Assembly (NCBI RefSeq): GCF_019598945.1 | Contig: NZ_CP080598.1 | Location: forward strand, 4,898,001 to 4,962,000 | Direction: 5' to 3' | Source: Sphaerospermopsis torques-reginae ITEP-024 | Lineage (GTDB): Bacteria; Cyanobacteriota; Cyanobacteriia; Cyanobacteriales; Nostocaceae | DNA length: 64,000 bases | Shown: in pieces, positions 1 through 8,806 of the stretch | Layout of the letters: the number at the start of each line of letters is the position of its first letter | Numbering within the stretch: the stretch's first letter is position 1 | Position numbers and translations under genes: made by a program | The notes under the pieces: model-generated | What the model saw: the letters and a program-made list of their open reading frames with translations, nothing else | The model's database searches: none | What the model was told of the DNA's origin: nothing

Positions 1-335
1 CTCCCTTTTTTCTTAAACTTAGGAAATCCTTGACTTTTTTTCAAGAAGGCTTTCAAGGCATCTGAGAGATATCTTAATGCGTATTGAGGGGCGCATTTGG
101 ATACGTCATAATACCAAGGATGGGTAGATTTAATGGCTGCTACTAACCATTTATGTAAATCTATGGCTGTGGGAAATTTAATCTTTTCTTGAGGATTAAG
201 TTTGTTATGTAATAATACCTGCTGACCAAGTGCTAATCCTTGATTCCAAGCGTGTCTAGCTACTCCTGCGTGTTGTGCTAGTAGTAGTCGTTGTTGCTTG
301 TTAACCTTGAGTTGGGTCTTGAATCCTAGTAACAT
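1..335 (-). CDS. TnpB/OrfB-type transposon protein, N-terminal part (cut by window edge)
   Basis: Reading the minus strand from ATG at 335 gives 111 codons open to the window edge. The N-terminus begins MLLGFKTQLKVNKQQ and continues with AGVARHAWNQGLALGQQ, the typical opening of IS200/IS605-family TnpB (OrfB, IS1341-like) RNA-guided nucleases, followed by a Lys-rich stretch (FPKFKKKG) usual in this region of the family. The RuvC-like catalytic part and zinc finger would lie beyond position 1 and cannot be judged. No tnpA is visible. The element's left end (about 336-440) contains a short hairpin and abuts a broken Uma2 gene, so this looks like an insertion. Family assignment is confident; activity is unknown. 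Confidence 0.85.
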   Translation of the reverse strand, partial: MLLGFKTQLKVNKQQRLLLAQHAGVARHAWNQGLALGQQVLLHNKLNPQEKIKFPTAIDLHKWLVAAIKSTHPWYYDVSKCAPQYALRYLSDALKAFLKKSQGFPKFKKKG

Positions 336-442
336 ACAAGTATTTTACTGTAATTCTGTCATCAAGAGCAGATGAGTGGAAATTTTAAGCAAATGTTAGT
401 ATTTGTTAGTATTAGTTAATAAAACAGTAACTAGCTACTAAC
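336..442 (-). mobile_element. Left end of the IS200/IS605-like (tnpB) element
   Basis: Non-coding lead-in to tnpB. It holds a small imperfect hairpin (TCATC...GATGA, about 359-375), as subterminal hairpins do at IS200/IS605 ends. A related sequence recurs at about 22035-22150, which supports a mobile origin. The outer boundary is inferred from the point where the Uma2-like reading frame loses family similarity (about 436-445). Confidence 0.55.
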
Positions 443-583
443 CCCATTTCGATATTTTAGTCTTGGAATTGTGCGATCGCCCCGTTGTTGACATAAAGTT
501 TGATACTCTTCCCATGTTCCAGGTATCCGCACCACAGCACCGGGAGGAATTTGGGTTTTTTCTGGTGATATCAGAGCAAACAT
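431..583 (-). pseudogene. Uma2-family (DUF820) endonuclease, 5' fragment truncated by insertion
   Basis: Minus-strand ATG at 583 opens a 50-codon frame, MFALISPEKTQIPPGAVVRI then PGTWEEYQTLCQQRGDRTIP, ending RLKYRNGVSS-stop. The sequence up to RLKYRNG is the standard N-terminus of cyanobacterial Uma2-family proteins (PD-(D/E)XK superfamily, usually about 190-230 aa); the next residues and the stop derive from the tnpB element. The catalytic core is missing here, so this is a truncated gene. The remainder might survive on the far side of the element, outside the window. Confidence 0.7.
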
Positions 584-674
584 AACTTAACTTATACATC
601 AGTAAATAATTATAGTTTTATTTTAAAGAATATTAGCAACAAGCTTGTAATTGTAATTGTAATAGTTTATCAAC

Positions 675-841
675 ATCCTGAAAATCCTCAAATCCTGGAC
701 ATCCTGATTCTGACAATTATGATTCTGACAATTATCAAAAAAAGTAAACGCACCTTGCCAAAATAGCCAAAGTGCGATCGCCATTACCAGAAAAATCAAA
801 ATCCTGAAAATCCTCAAATCCTGGATATCCTGATTCTGACA
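675..841. repeat. Two copies of the CAGGAT-rich interspersed repeat
   Basis: Copies at about 675-714 and 801-841, both reading ATCCTG...CTCAAATCCTGG...ATCCTGATTCTGAC on the plus strand (reverse orientation of the family). The short open frame across them (623-856) is repeat-derived and not called as a gene. Confidence 0.85.
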
Positions 842-866
842 AATTCCATCGATCAACTATCATCTA

Positions 867-1712
867 TTACATTGACATTTTCTCCACAATCTTCCTCACT
901 TCATCAATACTTAAATTCAAAACCTGAGCAATTTGTTCCTGACTTAAACCCAATCCTACCAACCCAGGAACAGCTTCTAATTTAGCTTCGAGTTTTCCTT
1001 GTTCTAAACCTTGTTCTAAACCTTGTTCTAAACCTTGTTCTAAACCTTCTTCTAAACCTTCCTCACGTGCTTCTTGATAAAATCTGGTTTGTTTTAAATC
1101 ACTTAGTCCAAACATTGATTCTATTTCCTCCCTATTCATTCTTGGTAGTTTGTAAATTAGAATTGTCTCGATGATGTCTAATATTTGTTGTTGTTTTGCT
1201 TGAGACTTTACCTCTTGTTTGGTACGATTAATTAATCCCCTAGCTTGAGTAATAGCTTTTTCTTGATTGGTAATGATTAGTTTAATTGTAGCAATCCCAA
1301 TGGGTAATGATGTCGTCTCTTCAATCTCATCTAAATAAATCACTCTGACTCTTTGACTGAGGAAAAATTCCTCATAGTGCTTGATATCACTTGTGTCTGT
1401 ACTACGAGTCGGGTATATAATTACTCCTTTCCAATTACTGCTAGGTTTATTTTGACGGATATAAATAAATAATTCTGCAAAAAATCTATTGTACAGGTCT
1501 TCATCAGGCTGAAATTGCACTTCTAGGAAGTAGATGGGGTTGTCTGTGGTTTCGTGAGGTAAGAAAACCCCATCTATTCTAAAAGCTGTTTGTTTAACTT
1601 CAATGGATGAAAACTCATAATTTTCGGCTAATTCGGGAGATTGACCTATAAGTTCAAAAAAAATACTTGGTATTTCTTGAAATAAACGATAGAATATAGT
1701 GTCTGTTTTCAT
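867..1712 (-). CDS. DUF2887 / Rpn-family PD-(D/E)XK nuclease-like protein
   Basis: 281 aa, opening MKTDTIFYRLFQEIPSIFFE with the family signature FRIDGVFLP and YFLEVQFQPDED (around residues 43-72), a PD-(D/E)XK-like core (D...ExQ). Such proteins are annotated as recombination-promoting nuclease/putative transposase relatives; their role in cyanobacteria is unknown. The tail (residues about 215-240) has a repeated EGLEQGLEQG segment encoded by a 12-bp minisatellite, then a short helix-turn-helix-like end (LSQEQIAQVLNLSIDEVRKI). It is flanked by interspersed CAGGAT-type repeats on both sides. A paralogue lies at 13679-14506. Confidence 0.8.
   Translation of the reverse strand: MKTDTIFYRLFQEIPSIFFELIGQSPELAENYEFSSIEVKQTAFRIDGVFLPHETTDNPIYFLEVQFQPDEDLYNRFFAELFIYIRQNKPSSNWKGVIIYPTRSTDTSDIKHYEEFFLSQRVRVIYLDEIEETTSLPIGIATIKLIITNQEKAITQARGLINRTKQEVKSQAKQQQILDIIETILIYKLPRMNREEIESMFGLSDLKQTRFYQEAREEGLEEGLEQGLEQGLEQGLEQGKLEAKLEAVPGLVGLGLSQEQIAQVLNLSIDEVRKIVEKMSM
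1000..1064 (-). repeat. 12-bp coding minisatellite in the DUF2887 gene
   Basis: About five near-identical copies of TTCTAAACCTTG (plus-strand reading) encode repeating E-G-L-E-Q-G units. The unit length is a multiple of three, so copy-number change preserves the frame. Confidence 0.9.
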
Positions 1713-2170
1713 TAATTTTATATTAATCTTACTGGGCGGTATTTTTACTGTCCTTTTTTTTATTTTATCATTACCAGATTACTATCCTGAATAAACATCC
1801 TGTACATCCTTAAATCCTGTACTTCGTGATGCTGACAATCATTAACAAAAATAAACGCACCTTGCCAAAATAGCCAAAGTGCGATCGCAAATTTTATCCA
1901 TGAATAATCAGGGTTTAGCGATGCTTAATGGCATCAACTTAGGTTGCAGAGGGCTGATTTGTTTAGCTTCCACACCCGCCATGAAATGAATTATGGCTAA
2001 TAGTCAAAGTTTACTAAAGTAAACTATAAACTCTTATGTATTTCTAATCATCTTGAGATGACTTTTGCTATTAGACTGGGAATTCATTCCCAGTCGGGTT
2101 ATTGGTTTTACGTTAGGTTATCGCTTTCACGTTAAGTCCACACCAATAGCTAAACCCCTACATTCCTTTA
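1713..2170. other. Intergenic, repeat-bearing
   Basis: No gene seen. It holds a CAGGAT-family copy (about 1797-1838) and a repeat at about 2050-2105 (CATCTTGAGATGACTTTTGC then ACTGGGAATTCATTCCCAG) that recurs nearly identically at about 15710-15765. Confidence 0.7.
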
Positions 2171-2680
2171 TTAAACATCCTGCTCACTCAACTCACGAGT
2201 CATATAATCAAAAGGCTCATCCACAAAAGCAGTATTAGCGACACCCGCAGCAGCAGCTTGTTCCTTAGCAATATCCTTCATAATTTGGATACCACGCACA
2301 GTAGAACTAATGGGAACACCCAAAGAATTGTAAGTTTCCCGTAACCCTTGCAACACACGCTCATCCAATACATTCATATTAGCTGCAACCAGCGCATAAG
2401 TAGCATAGCGTAAGTAGTAATCCATATCACGCAAGCAAGCAGCATAACGGCGAGTTGTATAAGCATTACCACCAGGACGAATTAATTCAGGTAATTCCTC
2501 AAACAACTTAGAACCAGCTTGCTTAACAATAGCAGCCGCATTAGCATTAATAGCCGCCGCAGCTTGCACTCTAGCTGTACCAGTTGCAAAATAAGACGCA
2601 AGACTATCAATCGCATTCCGGTCAAAATATTTGCCAGCTACGTCATAATTCTTAATTAAAGTTGTAACTGCATCGCGCAT
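2171..2680 (-). CDS. apcF: Allophycocyanin beta-18 subunit ApcF (phycobilisome core)
   Basis: 169 aa phycobiliprotein. It is closer to ApcF than to ApcB: it starts MRDAVTTLIKNYDVAGKYFD, carries the RPGGNAYTTRRYAACLRDMD chromophore region with Cys82 for phycocyanobilin and Asn72 (the usual methylation position), and ends FDYMTRELSEQDV, the ApcF-type C-terminus. In the phycobilisome core, ApcF sits with the linker-core ApcE in the terminal-emitter trimer. I place the start at 2680 (MRDAV, where family members begin), not at the upstream in-frame codon at 2695. It is transcribed alone and divergently from glnA. Confidence 0.93.
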   Translation of the reverse strand: MRDAVTTLIKNYDVAGKYFDRNAIDSLASYFATGTARVQAAAAINANAAAIVKQAGSKLFEELPELIRPGGNAYTTRRYAACLRDMDYYLRYATYALVAANMNVLDERVLQGLRETYNSLGVPISSTVRGIQIMKDIAKEQAAAAGVANTAFVDEPFDYMTRELSEQDV

Positions 2681-3309
2681 TCTTGTTTCTCCCAATTGTT
2701 ACTATCTATGGTTTGATATTAATTTGGTTGCACAGGACAATGCTCTTGCACCTGTAAAATTTTGTGCCATAGCCATAAAATAGTTGCGGCACAAAAGTAT
2801 TCATCCATTACATAAGGATTCTAAGCCAAAGTTGACCCCGATAAGATGAAGTTTCTTGTTTTGTGCAGATTTAGCAAGAAAGGTTAACATAACCTATAAA
2901 CCAGACAATCTGTAACAAACAATACAAAATTATCTTATCTCTACTCTTTACGATATTTAAGGTGGTGTGTCAAAACTTGGGTTAATTCACCCGGTCTACT
3001 AGCCAATTATGGTAGTAAATTGGTGACTATGGATATATTTTATCCCAGTAGAGACGTTATACATAACGTCTCTACATCTAGTTGTAGTAAGCAAAAATTA
3101 TGACTGTCATGGTCTGGCTACAACTAATTTCAGGAAAAAGCGGTTAGATTGACCGTGTTCGCCTGTGGACTAAATAGTACCTATACTTTTAGGATGAAAC
3201 AGGAAGAAAAAGCTGGCTTTTGTTAGCAATAGTTAGCTTTTTTATATCAGTTAAGATGCTTTGGCAGAAATTGGGTTTATTTTAGGAATTGGCTACAGAA
3301 GGAGTAACA
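2681..3309. other. apcF-glnA divergent intergenic region (629 bp)
   Basis: Contains the apcF leader, an NtcA box with a -10 element for glnA (2912-2954), and a near-perfect palindrome at 3048-3075 (GTAGAGACGTTAT-AC-ATAACGTCTCTAC), probably a dispersed hairpin repeat. The long distance from the NtcA promoter to the glnA start implies a leader of about 350 nt and room for further promoters, as is usual for glnA in heterocystous strains. Confidence 0.7.
2912..2954 (+). promoter_or_regulatory. NtcA-activated promoter of glnA
   Basis: GTAACAAACAATAC at 2912-2925 is a perfect GTAN8TAC NtcA box. A TAN3T -10 hexamer (TACGAT, 2949-2954) follows 23 nt after the box, the spacing of class II NtcA-activated promoters. 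Expected: activation by NtcA with 2-oxoglutarate in nitrogen deficiency. Confidence 0.85.
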
Positions 3310-4728
3310 ATGACAACGCCACAAGAAGTCTTGAAAATGATTCGGGACCAAAACATTCAGATGATCGATCTGAAGTTTATTGATACACCAGGAACTTGGC
3401 AGCATCTCACGGTTTACCATAACCAAATTGACGAAAGTTCATTTACCGACGGTGTACCTTTCGACGGTTCTAGTATCCGGGGTTGGAAGGGTATCGAAGA
3501 ATCTGACATGACAATGGTGTTAGATCCCAACACAGCTTGGATCGACCCTTTCATGGCAGAACCAACTCTAAGTATTATTTGTAGCATTAAAGAACCACGC
3601 ACAGGCGAATGGTATAACCGTTGTCCCCGTGTGATTGCCCAAAAAGCAGTAGACTATTTAGCCTCTACTGGTCTTGGTGATACAGCTTTCTTTGGTCCTG
3701 AAGCGGAATTTTTCATGTTTGATGATGTTCGCTATGACCAAACTGCCAACGAAGGTTACTATCATGTAGATTCCATCGAAGGTCGTTGGAACACAGGTAG
3801 AAAGGAAGAAAAAGGCAACCTGGGTTATAAAACACGCTTCAAAGAAGGTTATTTCCCAGTTCCCCCCACAGACACCTTCCAAGACATCAGAACCGAAATG
3901 TTGTTGACAATGGCGAAATGTGGCGTACCCATTGAAAAACAACACCATGAAGTAGCTACCGGTGGTCAGTGTGAACTTGGTTTCCGCTTCGGTAAGCTGA
4001 TCGAAGCTGCTGACTGGTTAATGACTTACAAATACGTCATCAAAAACGTGGCTAGAAAATACGGTAAAACCGTTACTTTCATGCCTAAACCTATTTTTGG
4101 TGATAATGGTTCTGGTATGCACTGTCACCAGTCCATTTGGAACAATGGTCAACCTTTGTTTGCAGGTGACAAATATGCTGGCATGAGCGAAATGGGTCTT
4201 TACTACATCGGTGGTATCCTCAAACACGCTCCAGCTTTATTGGCTATCACCAACCCCACTACAAACTCTTACAAACGTCTTGTACCTGGTTACGAAGCAC
4301 CTGTTAACTTGGCTTACTCTCAAGGTAACCGTTCTGCTTCTGTACGTATTCCTTTAACTGGTGACAACCCCAAAGCTAAACGCTTAGAGTTCCGCTGTCC
4401 TGATGCTACTTCTAACCCCTACTTAGCTTTTGCGGCTATGCTTTGCGCTGGTATTGATGGTATTAAGAACAAAATCCATCCCGGTGAACCTTTAGACAGA
4501 AATATCTATGAACTGTCTCCTGAAGAACTAGCTAAGATTCCTTCTACTCCTGGTTCTTTGGAATTAGCTTTGGAAGCATTGGAAAATGACCACGCTTTCT
4601 TAACTGAAACTGGTGTATTCTCAGAAGACTTCATCCAAAACTGGATTGACTACAAGCTTGCTAACGAAGTTAAGCAAATGCAGTTGCGTCCTCATCCTTA
4701 CGAATTCTTCTTATATTACGATTGCTAA
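3310..4728 (+). CDS. glnA: Type I glutamine synthetase GlnA
   Basis: 472 aa. ATP-dependent amidation of glutamate with ammonium, the main ammonium-assimilation step and essential for N2-fixing heterocysts. Visible signatures: DGSSIRGW near the start, FFGPEAEFF and [11 protein letters not shown] (metal/glutamate site), [16 protein letters not shown] (ATP region), NRSASVRIP. Length matches the GSI family. I start at ATG 3310, with AGAAGGAG 6-12 nt upstream; an in-frame TTG at 3289 lacks this support. It is followed by a strong terminator and the convergent gifA, whose product inactivates GS by binding. Confidence 0.98.
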   Translation: MTTPQEVLKMIRDQNIQMIDLKFIDTPGTWQHLTVYHNQIDESSFTDGVPFDGSSIRGWKGIEESDMTMVLDPNTAWIDPFMAEPTLSIICSIKEPRTGEWYNRCPRVIAQKAVDYLASTGLGDTAFFGPEAEFFMFDDVRYDQTANEGYYHVDSIEGRWNTGRKEEKGNLGYKTRFKEGYFPVPPTDTFQDIRTEMLLTMAKCGVPIEKQHHEVATGGQCELGFRFGKLIEAADWLMTYKYVIKNVARKYGKTVTFMPKPIFGDNGSGMHCHQSIWNNGQPLFAGDKYAGMSEMGLYYIGGILKHAPALLAITNPTTNSYKRLVPGYEAPVNLAYSQGNRSASVRIPLTGDNPKAKRLEFRCPDATSNPYLAFAAMLCAGIDGIKNKIHPGEPLDRNIYELSPEELAKIPSTPGSLELALEALENDHAFLTETGVFSEDFIQNWIDYKLANEVKQMQLRPHPYEFFLYYDC

Positions 4729-4807
4729 TTGCAAGCTGTATAGCGGTTTTCGTTGTGATATCAAACGCAAAAGGAGTACAACCTACTTGTACCCCTTATC
4801 AATTTTT

Positions 4808-4832
4808 AGCCACCTCAGAGGGTGGCTTTTTT
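4808..4832 (+). terminator. Rho-independent terminator of glnA
   Basis: AGCCACC / GGTGGCT stem (4808-4814, 4821-4827) with a short loop, followed by a run of T. Confidence 0.9.
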
Positions 4833-5046
4833 ATTCTTCAATTTGACTCAAAAAATAGAATTAGAACAAGTCAGGATATTTACTATTTTTAGAGATTCCC
4901 CGGCAGTCTATGGGTAGATATGGGTGGAAATAAACAAAAAACAGAAGTATTTAGATAAAAATAACATTGCCTCAAAACTCTTGCTTTTTGCCTCTAACCT
5001 TGCCATCACGACAATTTTTAACACCTATCTACTCAAATCAAGACTG

Positions 5047-5247
5047 TTAGCTCATCGCTGCATTACTCCGGCTATAAAGTGTTTGTGTAGTGGGATCTAC
5101 CTTCCCTTGAATGGGATTCCAATAATGACATAGTTCTTGGGGAAGACCGAGTTCTTGTGTAGCACGCATCAGCATGGATTGTTGACGGTTCTTAACTTGC
5201 TGATGTTGACGTACCATTAACGCGCGGGATTTTTCTTGAATAGACAT
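5047..5247 (-). CDS. gifA: Glutamine synthetase inactivating factor (IF7-type)
   Basis: 66 aa, basic, disordered-looking: MSIQEKSRALMVRQHQQVKN, RQQSMLMRATQELG, ending with a WNPIQGK motif region. This matches the IF7 family that binds and inhibits cyanobacterial GlnA through conserved Arg residues when ammonium is plentiful. Location supports this: it is immediately downstream of glnA in convergent orientation, the arrangement I recall for gifA in Anabaena sp. PCC 7120. The ribosome site AGAGAGGA precedes the ATG. An NtcA box sits at its promoter in a position suited to repression. Confidence 0.9.
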   Translation of the reverse strand: MSIQEKSRALMVRQHQQVKNRQQSMLMRATQELGLPQELCHYWNPIQGKVDPTTQTLYSRSNAAMS

Positions 5248-5671
5248 ATTTTTGTCCTCTCTAGTTTTTAGTAATAGATGTTTTAGATGATTAACTTTTT
5301 TTTTCGCCTCACATATTTATAGTACCAAAAATTCTGTAACTTACAATACTGAATCAAGTTTTTGTTACAAAAATTTACAAATGAGGCGATCGCTGTTGCG
5401 AAAAATTAATAAAACCAAAGGCTGTAATCATTCCCTAGCAAGATGTTTAAGCCTTTAACTTGATAGATGTCTCTGAACATTTTGATCAGCAGAAAATGAG
5501 TATTTATGCTGGGTTCAGGTGGAAAACTGGCAATTGAGAACAGACAATTTAGGTTCTGTTTCAATTCTGTCTACTTGTTGCCATCAACCTACCTCCATGA
5601 GAAAAAAGACTTTATTTTTGACATTTCGTTACATAAAATAATTAAAGTCCACAAAAATTAATGGATTATTT
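5248..5671. other. gifA leader/promoter and upstream spacer
   Basis: Apart from the NtcA box and -10 element, I see no gene. It is AT-rich, with one HIP1-like octamer region near 5386. Confidence 0.6.
5319..5349 (-). promoter_or_regulatory. NtcA-repressed promoter of gifA
   Basis: GTAACTTACAATAC at 5336-5349 is a perfect GTAN8TAC box. On the minus strand a TACTAT -10 element lies at 5324-5319, only 11 nt downstream, so bound NtcA would cover the -35 region. This geometry predicts repression, opposite in sign to the glnA box. Confidence 0.75.
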
Positions 5672-5910
5672 ATGTTTAATAACTTAACAAAGTTAACTTA
5701 TCAAAGCTTTCAACAAAGCAAAAGCTACTTTAGTGTCGGTCACAAACTCCTGAGTACACAGTTGAAAAACCTGCTTTACCCCACAGTAGGCCAGATGAAA
5801 CCAGCATCTCCAGAGGCGATCGCCAAATTACAAAACAGGTTAAACCAGCTACTAGAAGCAGATTGGCAAGATAGCCAAAAAGGGATATACCCTGAAAGTG
5901 TCTTATTTGA
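5672..5910 (+). pseudogene. SAM-dependent methyltransferase, N-terminal fragment (IS-disrupted)
   Basis: About 79 codons beginning MFNNLTKLTYQSFQQSKSYF and running to PESVLFD at the edge of the IS element; the following residues (TFRTSKSS...) come from the IS end. The downstream part of the same gene resumes at 7945. The glycine-rich SAM-binding motif I is in neither part, so DNA was lost as well as interrupted. The gene would have been an SAM methyltransferase of a type common in Nostocales next to gifA. Confidence 0.75.
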
Positions 5911-7946
5911 TCCCACATTCCGCACTTCAAAAAGTAGCATAAACAAACTACATTGACGGTAAATTAAAACTTATGGTTTGAACAATTACGTATCAATGTA
6001 AAACAAAATTATGGACACACAAAGTTGAGCTTTAGAAGGTGTTTAAAAGCTATTGCAATAACAATATTTAATTCAAGGTGTGGAATCAGTTATCAAAAAG
6101 ATAACCGATGAAATAGTAAAAATAGAGAGAAAACTAAGATAATAAATAATATTTTTGACAAGTAGTAGGTAGGAATTGCAAGATATGACAATGCGACTCC
6201 GTTAAATTAAGAATTCGTTGAAATCCTTGTGCCATCAAAAGATGAATACCTTGAAAGCACTGAAATATCCATCTTAATGTGGGAGATTCTGTAGGTTTAT
6301 TCAGTTGGTTTTTAACTGTGGCTTTTTGTGCCTTCAATGACATTCTTAATTGTCTTTGTCCTAAATTATAAACCAAAAGACATAATGCCATTAACATCAT
6401 CATTGTCTCTACTCTTTGGGGATTTTTCACAAACAGACTATCCGCGAAAAATAACGGGTCTTTGATAAATCTAAATCCTCTTTCTGTAGATTGTTGTTCT
6501 TTATATATTTTGAGGATTTCTTCTGACTCTAACTCCTGAGCATCCAAAATATTGGTGGCTAAAATAAATCTGCCACAAGAGTTTTGCTGTTGTGTAATTA
6601 ACTCCTGATTTTCTCTTAATTTACATTTCACTCTATAAACTGCTGTTTTCCCTTGATTTAATGTCTCGGTAATTCGATAGTCTGATATTTGATGATATTT
6701 TAATTTAGCTGTTATTTCTTTGATTTTCAACTCGGCTAAAGATTTATCAGCAAATTCTTCCTGTTCTAATTTATCTACTTGTTTGTTAGCTTTTAATAAC
6801 TCTTCTTGGATTTTTTTGTCTAGTTTATTTAAGTCTGCTTTTTTTCTCTCTACGCTTTCTACTAATAACCATCTTTGCTCTATTCCTCCATAAGATACTT
6901 TCTCTTCGATATAGCTATAACCTTTGATTTTACAGGCTTTCATTTCATTATTTATGGAGGCTTTCACTAAATTTTTTGCTTTTTTAATGGATAATGGTAC
7001 TCGACTTATCCATTTCATGTTTGACATTAATTTTAAATTACTTTCGCTATATAATGCACTGTCAGCCACCATGATACTTTCAAAATCTATTTGTTTAGAA
7101 TATTCTACTAAGATATGAGCAAATACTGCTTTATCTGATTCGTTTCCTGATGCCCCTCTAAAAAATAATGGTATATCCCCATCACTACTTACTATTAAAT
7201 CTAATATACATTGTTTTAGGTCTGGGCGATGGTCACGAGAATATCCTTGTGTAATCATTATTGGATGTTCTCGATTTATTCCTAGTTCTTTCTCTAGATT
7301 ATTTACGCAATTCTTATATTCCCCGTGTAAATGTAATGAGCTTGAGTCTAAATGGGAATATTTTGTGTCTATTCCATATTTCTTTACTACTTCTAAGGCA
7401 ATGATTAAGAATAGTTTAGTTAATCCATATTTATAGAGTTTATCCATGACTCTACCTATTTTATCGTCGTTTAAATCTTCTGCTTTTATTCCTGTTCCTA
7501 TTAGATGTTCTACGGCTTTGTCTTTAAAGAAATCTGGGAACAAATATAGTGGTCTTGATACAAAGCCTAGTCCATTGAGAATGATTGCTTTGACTACTTC
7601 TCCTGTGTTTACTTTCTCTCTGATATCTATTGAAAATATCTCGTTGATTTTTTCTACTATTCCTATTTCATCTATTATTCCTGCGATTATTCCTAAGTGA
7701 TCTATGTTTTTACTCTCAATTTCTTCTGTTTGGTAATTCATATTATGAAGGCATTTTTAGGTACTTCAGTCTCATTCTCTCATTTTTTCCTGAATTTATT
7801 CTCAATGCCTTATGAGTTTCTCTTTAGTAGTCAAATGGGAATTAAAGTCTATATTTTTACTTTCTTGATTGCGTATTTATGTTTAACACTCTATGCTGCT
7901 TATGATACTTGTATATGTACTACATTTTGAAGTGCGGAATGTGGGA
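5911..7946 (-). mobile_element. IS1634-type insertion sequence, 2,036 bp
   Basis: Bounded by perfect 22-bp inverted repeats: 5911-5932 (TCCCACATTCCGCACTTCAA plus AA) and its complement at 7925-7946. It encodes one long transposase on the minus strand, with roughly 200 bp of AT-rich non-coding DNA at each end. I see no clear target-site duplication, consistent with an adjacent deletion in the host gene. Confidence 0.9.
6134..7741 (-). CDS. IS1634/IS4-group transposase with DUF4277 N-terminus
   Basis: 535 aa. The N-terminus (IDHLGIIAGIIDEIGIVEKI) is the DUF4277 domain found on these transposases. DDE catalytic candidates: Asp in YSHLDSSSLHLHGEY, Asp in MVADSALYS, and Glu in the RGFRFIKDPLFFADS region (STERGFRF). 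Full length, with no internal stops, so it is potentially active. It lies inside perfect terminal repeats and interrupts a methyltransferase gene. Confidence 0.92.
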   Translation of the reverse strand: MNYQTEEIESKNIDHLGIIAGIIDEIGIVEKINEIFSIDIREKVNTGEVVKAIILNGLGFVSRPLYLFPDFFKDKAVEHLIGTGIKAEDLNDDKIGRVMDKLYKYGLTKLFLIIALEVVKKYGIDTKYSHLDSSSLHLHGEYKNCVNNLEKELGINREHPIMITQGYSRDHRPDLKQCILDLIVSSDGDIPLFFRGASGNESDKAVFAHILVEYSKQIDFESIMVADSALYSESNLKLMSNMKWISRVPLSIKKAKNLVKASINNEMKACKIKGYSYIEEKVSYGGIEQRWLLVESVERKKADLNKLDKKIQEELLKANKQVDKLEQEEFADKSLAELKIKEITAKLKYHQISDYRITETLNQGKTAVYRVKCKLRENQELITQQQNSCGRFILATNILDAQELESEEILKIYKEQQSTERGFRFIKDPLFFADSLFVKNPQRVETMMMLMALCLLVYNLGQRQLRMSLKAQKATVKNQLNKPTESPTLRWIFQCFQGIHLLMAQGFQRILNLTESHCHILQFLPTTCQKYYLLS

Positions 7947-8367
7947 TTTATCACCAGCTTATTTGCGGAAAGCTAATCAAATATTATCTCAAAATCCCGG
8001 TGAATTACCTCAACTTTTGCAAGCAAATGCCGAAGAATTACCTTATCTAGATAATTATTTCCATGCTGTAACTTCTGTTTTCTTCTTCCATGAGTTACCA
8101 GCAGCAGTGCGTCAAACAGTTATTGAGCAATGCTTTCGAGTCACCAAACCAGGAGGAGTTTTTATTATCTGTGATTCAATTCAAATGAGTGATTCACCAG
8201 AATTAGCTAATATGATGAATGGTTTCCCCAAAATGTTCCATGAACCATACTACAAACATTACACTACTGATGATTTAGTAGAACGGTTAGAGAAAGCCGG
8301 TTTTGAGAATATAGATACACAAATTCACTTTTTGAGCAAATATTTTATTGCTTATAAACCAGCTTAA
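7945..8367 (+). pseudogene. SAM-dependent methyltransferase, C-terminal fragment
   Basis: The host frame resumes at DLSPAYLRKANQ (post-motif I acidic loop) and continues ANAEELPYLDNYFHAVTSVF, KPGGVFIICDS and a C-terminus ending FIAYKPA. These are class I Rossmann methyltransferase motifs II-VI of the Methyltransf_11 type. An ATG at 7909 inside the IS end opens a fused frame, but the product would lack motif I and should not bind SAM normally. It is the partner of 5672-5910. Confidence 0.8.
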
Positions 8368-8806
8368 ACCAAAGCCGAAATACTCATTGTGTTCAGGATA
8401 ATATCAGGAAAATAACTGCTAACAGTCCATCACACCAATTTGGGATTTGAGATTTTGAATTAATAGTAGAAGCAGAGTCACAAATCCTATTCACTACTCT
8501 TAATAGATGTGTGAACCTGCCTCTAAACTAATCGGCTGTTCCATGAATTTCCAACAATACTCAATATTCCAACTGGCTTTGTATCACACCAAATTTGACG
8601 GGTTCATCACAGCAAGAACAATCCTATTTTCACCGTGGTTTTCTCCCTTACTTCTTCAACTTGTAGATACTATAAGGAACACAAAAGCGGTTGAAGAAAG
8701 GCGGATTAGTACCTATATGATGCACTAAGTCCGAATCTACGCCAGGTTTACCACAATTACCGGATGTTTTTAGGAAATACTCAACTGTTGATTATTTGTG
8801 CATTTG
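8368..8806. other. Intergenic, nothing recognised
   Basis: No convincing gene on either strand. A 73-codon frame at 8507-8728 has no recognisable features and is not called. Confidence 0.5.

Noticed and set aside
623-856. 77-codon minus-strand open frame
   Set aside because: It is made of two CAGGAT-family repeats and flanking AT-rich DNA; the repeated QNQDIQDLRIFRI pattern is repeat translation, not a gene.
4613-5133. Two short plus-strand frames after glnA
   Set aside because: The first overlaps the glnA 3' end and its terminator; the second is antisense to gifA. Neither has a ribosome site or recognisable features.
5372-5384. GTTACAAAAATTTAC near gifA as a second NtcA site
   Set aside because: Does not match GTAN8TAC; the perfect box 25 bp away is sufficient.
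8507-8728. 73-codon plus-strand open frame between the methyltransferase remnant and the tandem array
   Set aside because: No ribosome site, no family features and mixed composition; probably chance.
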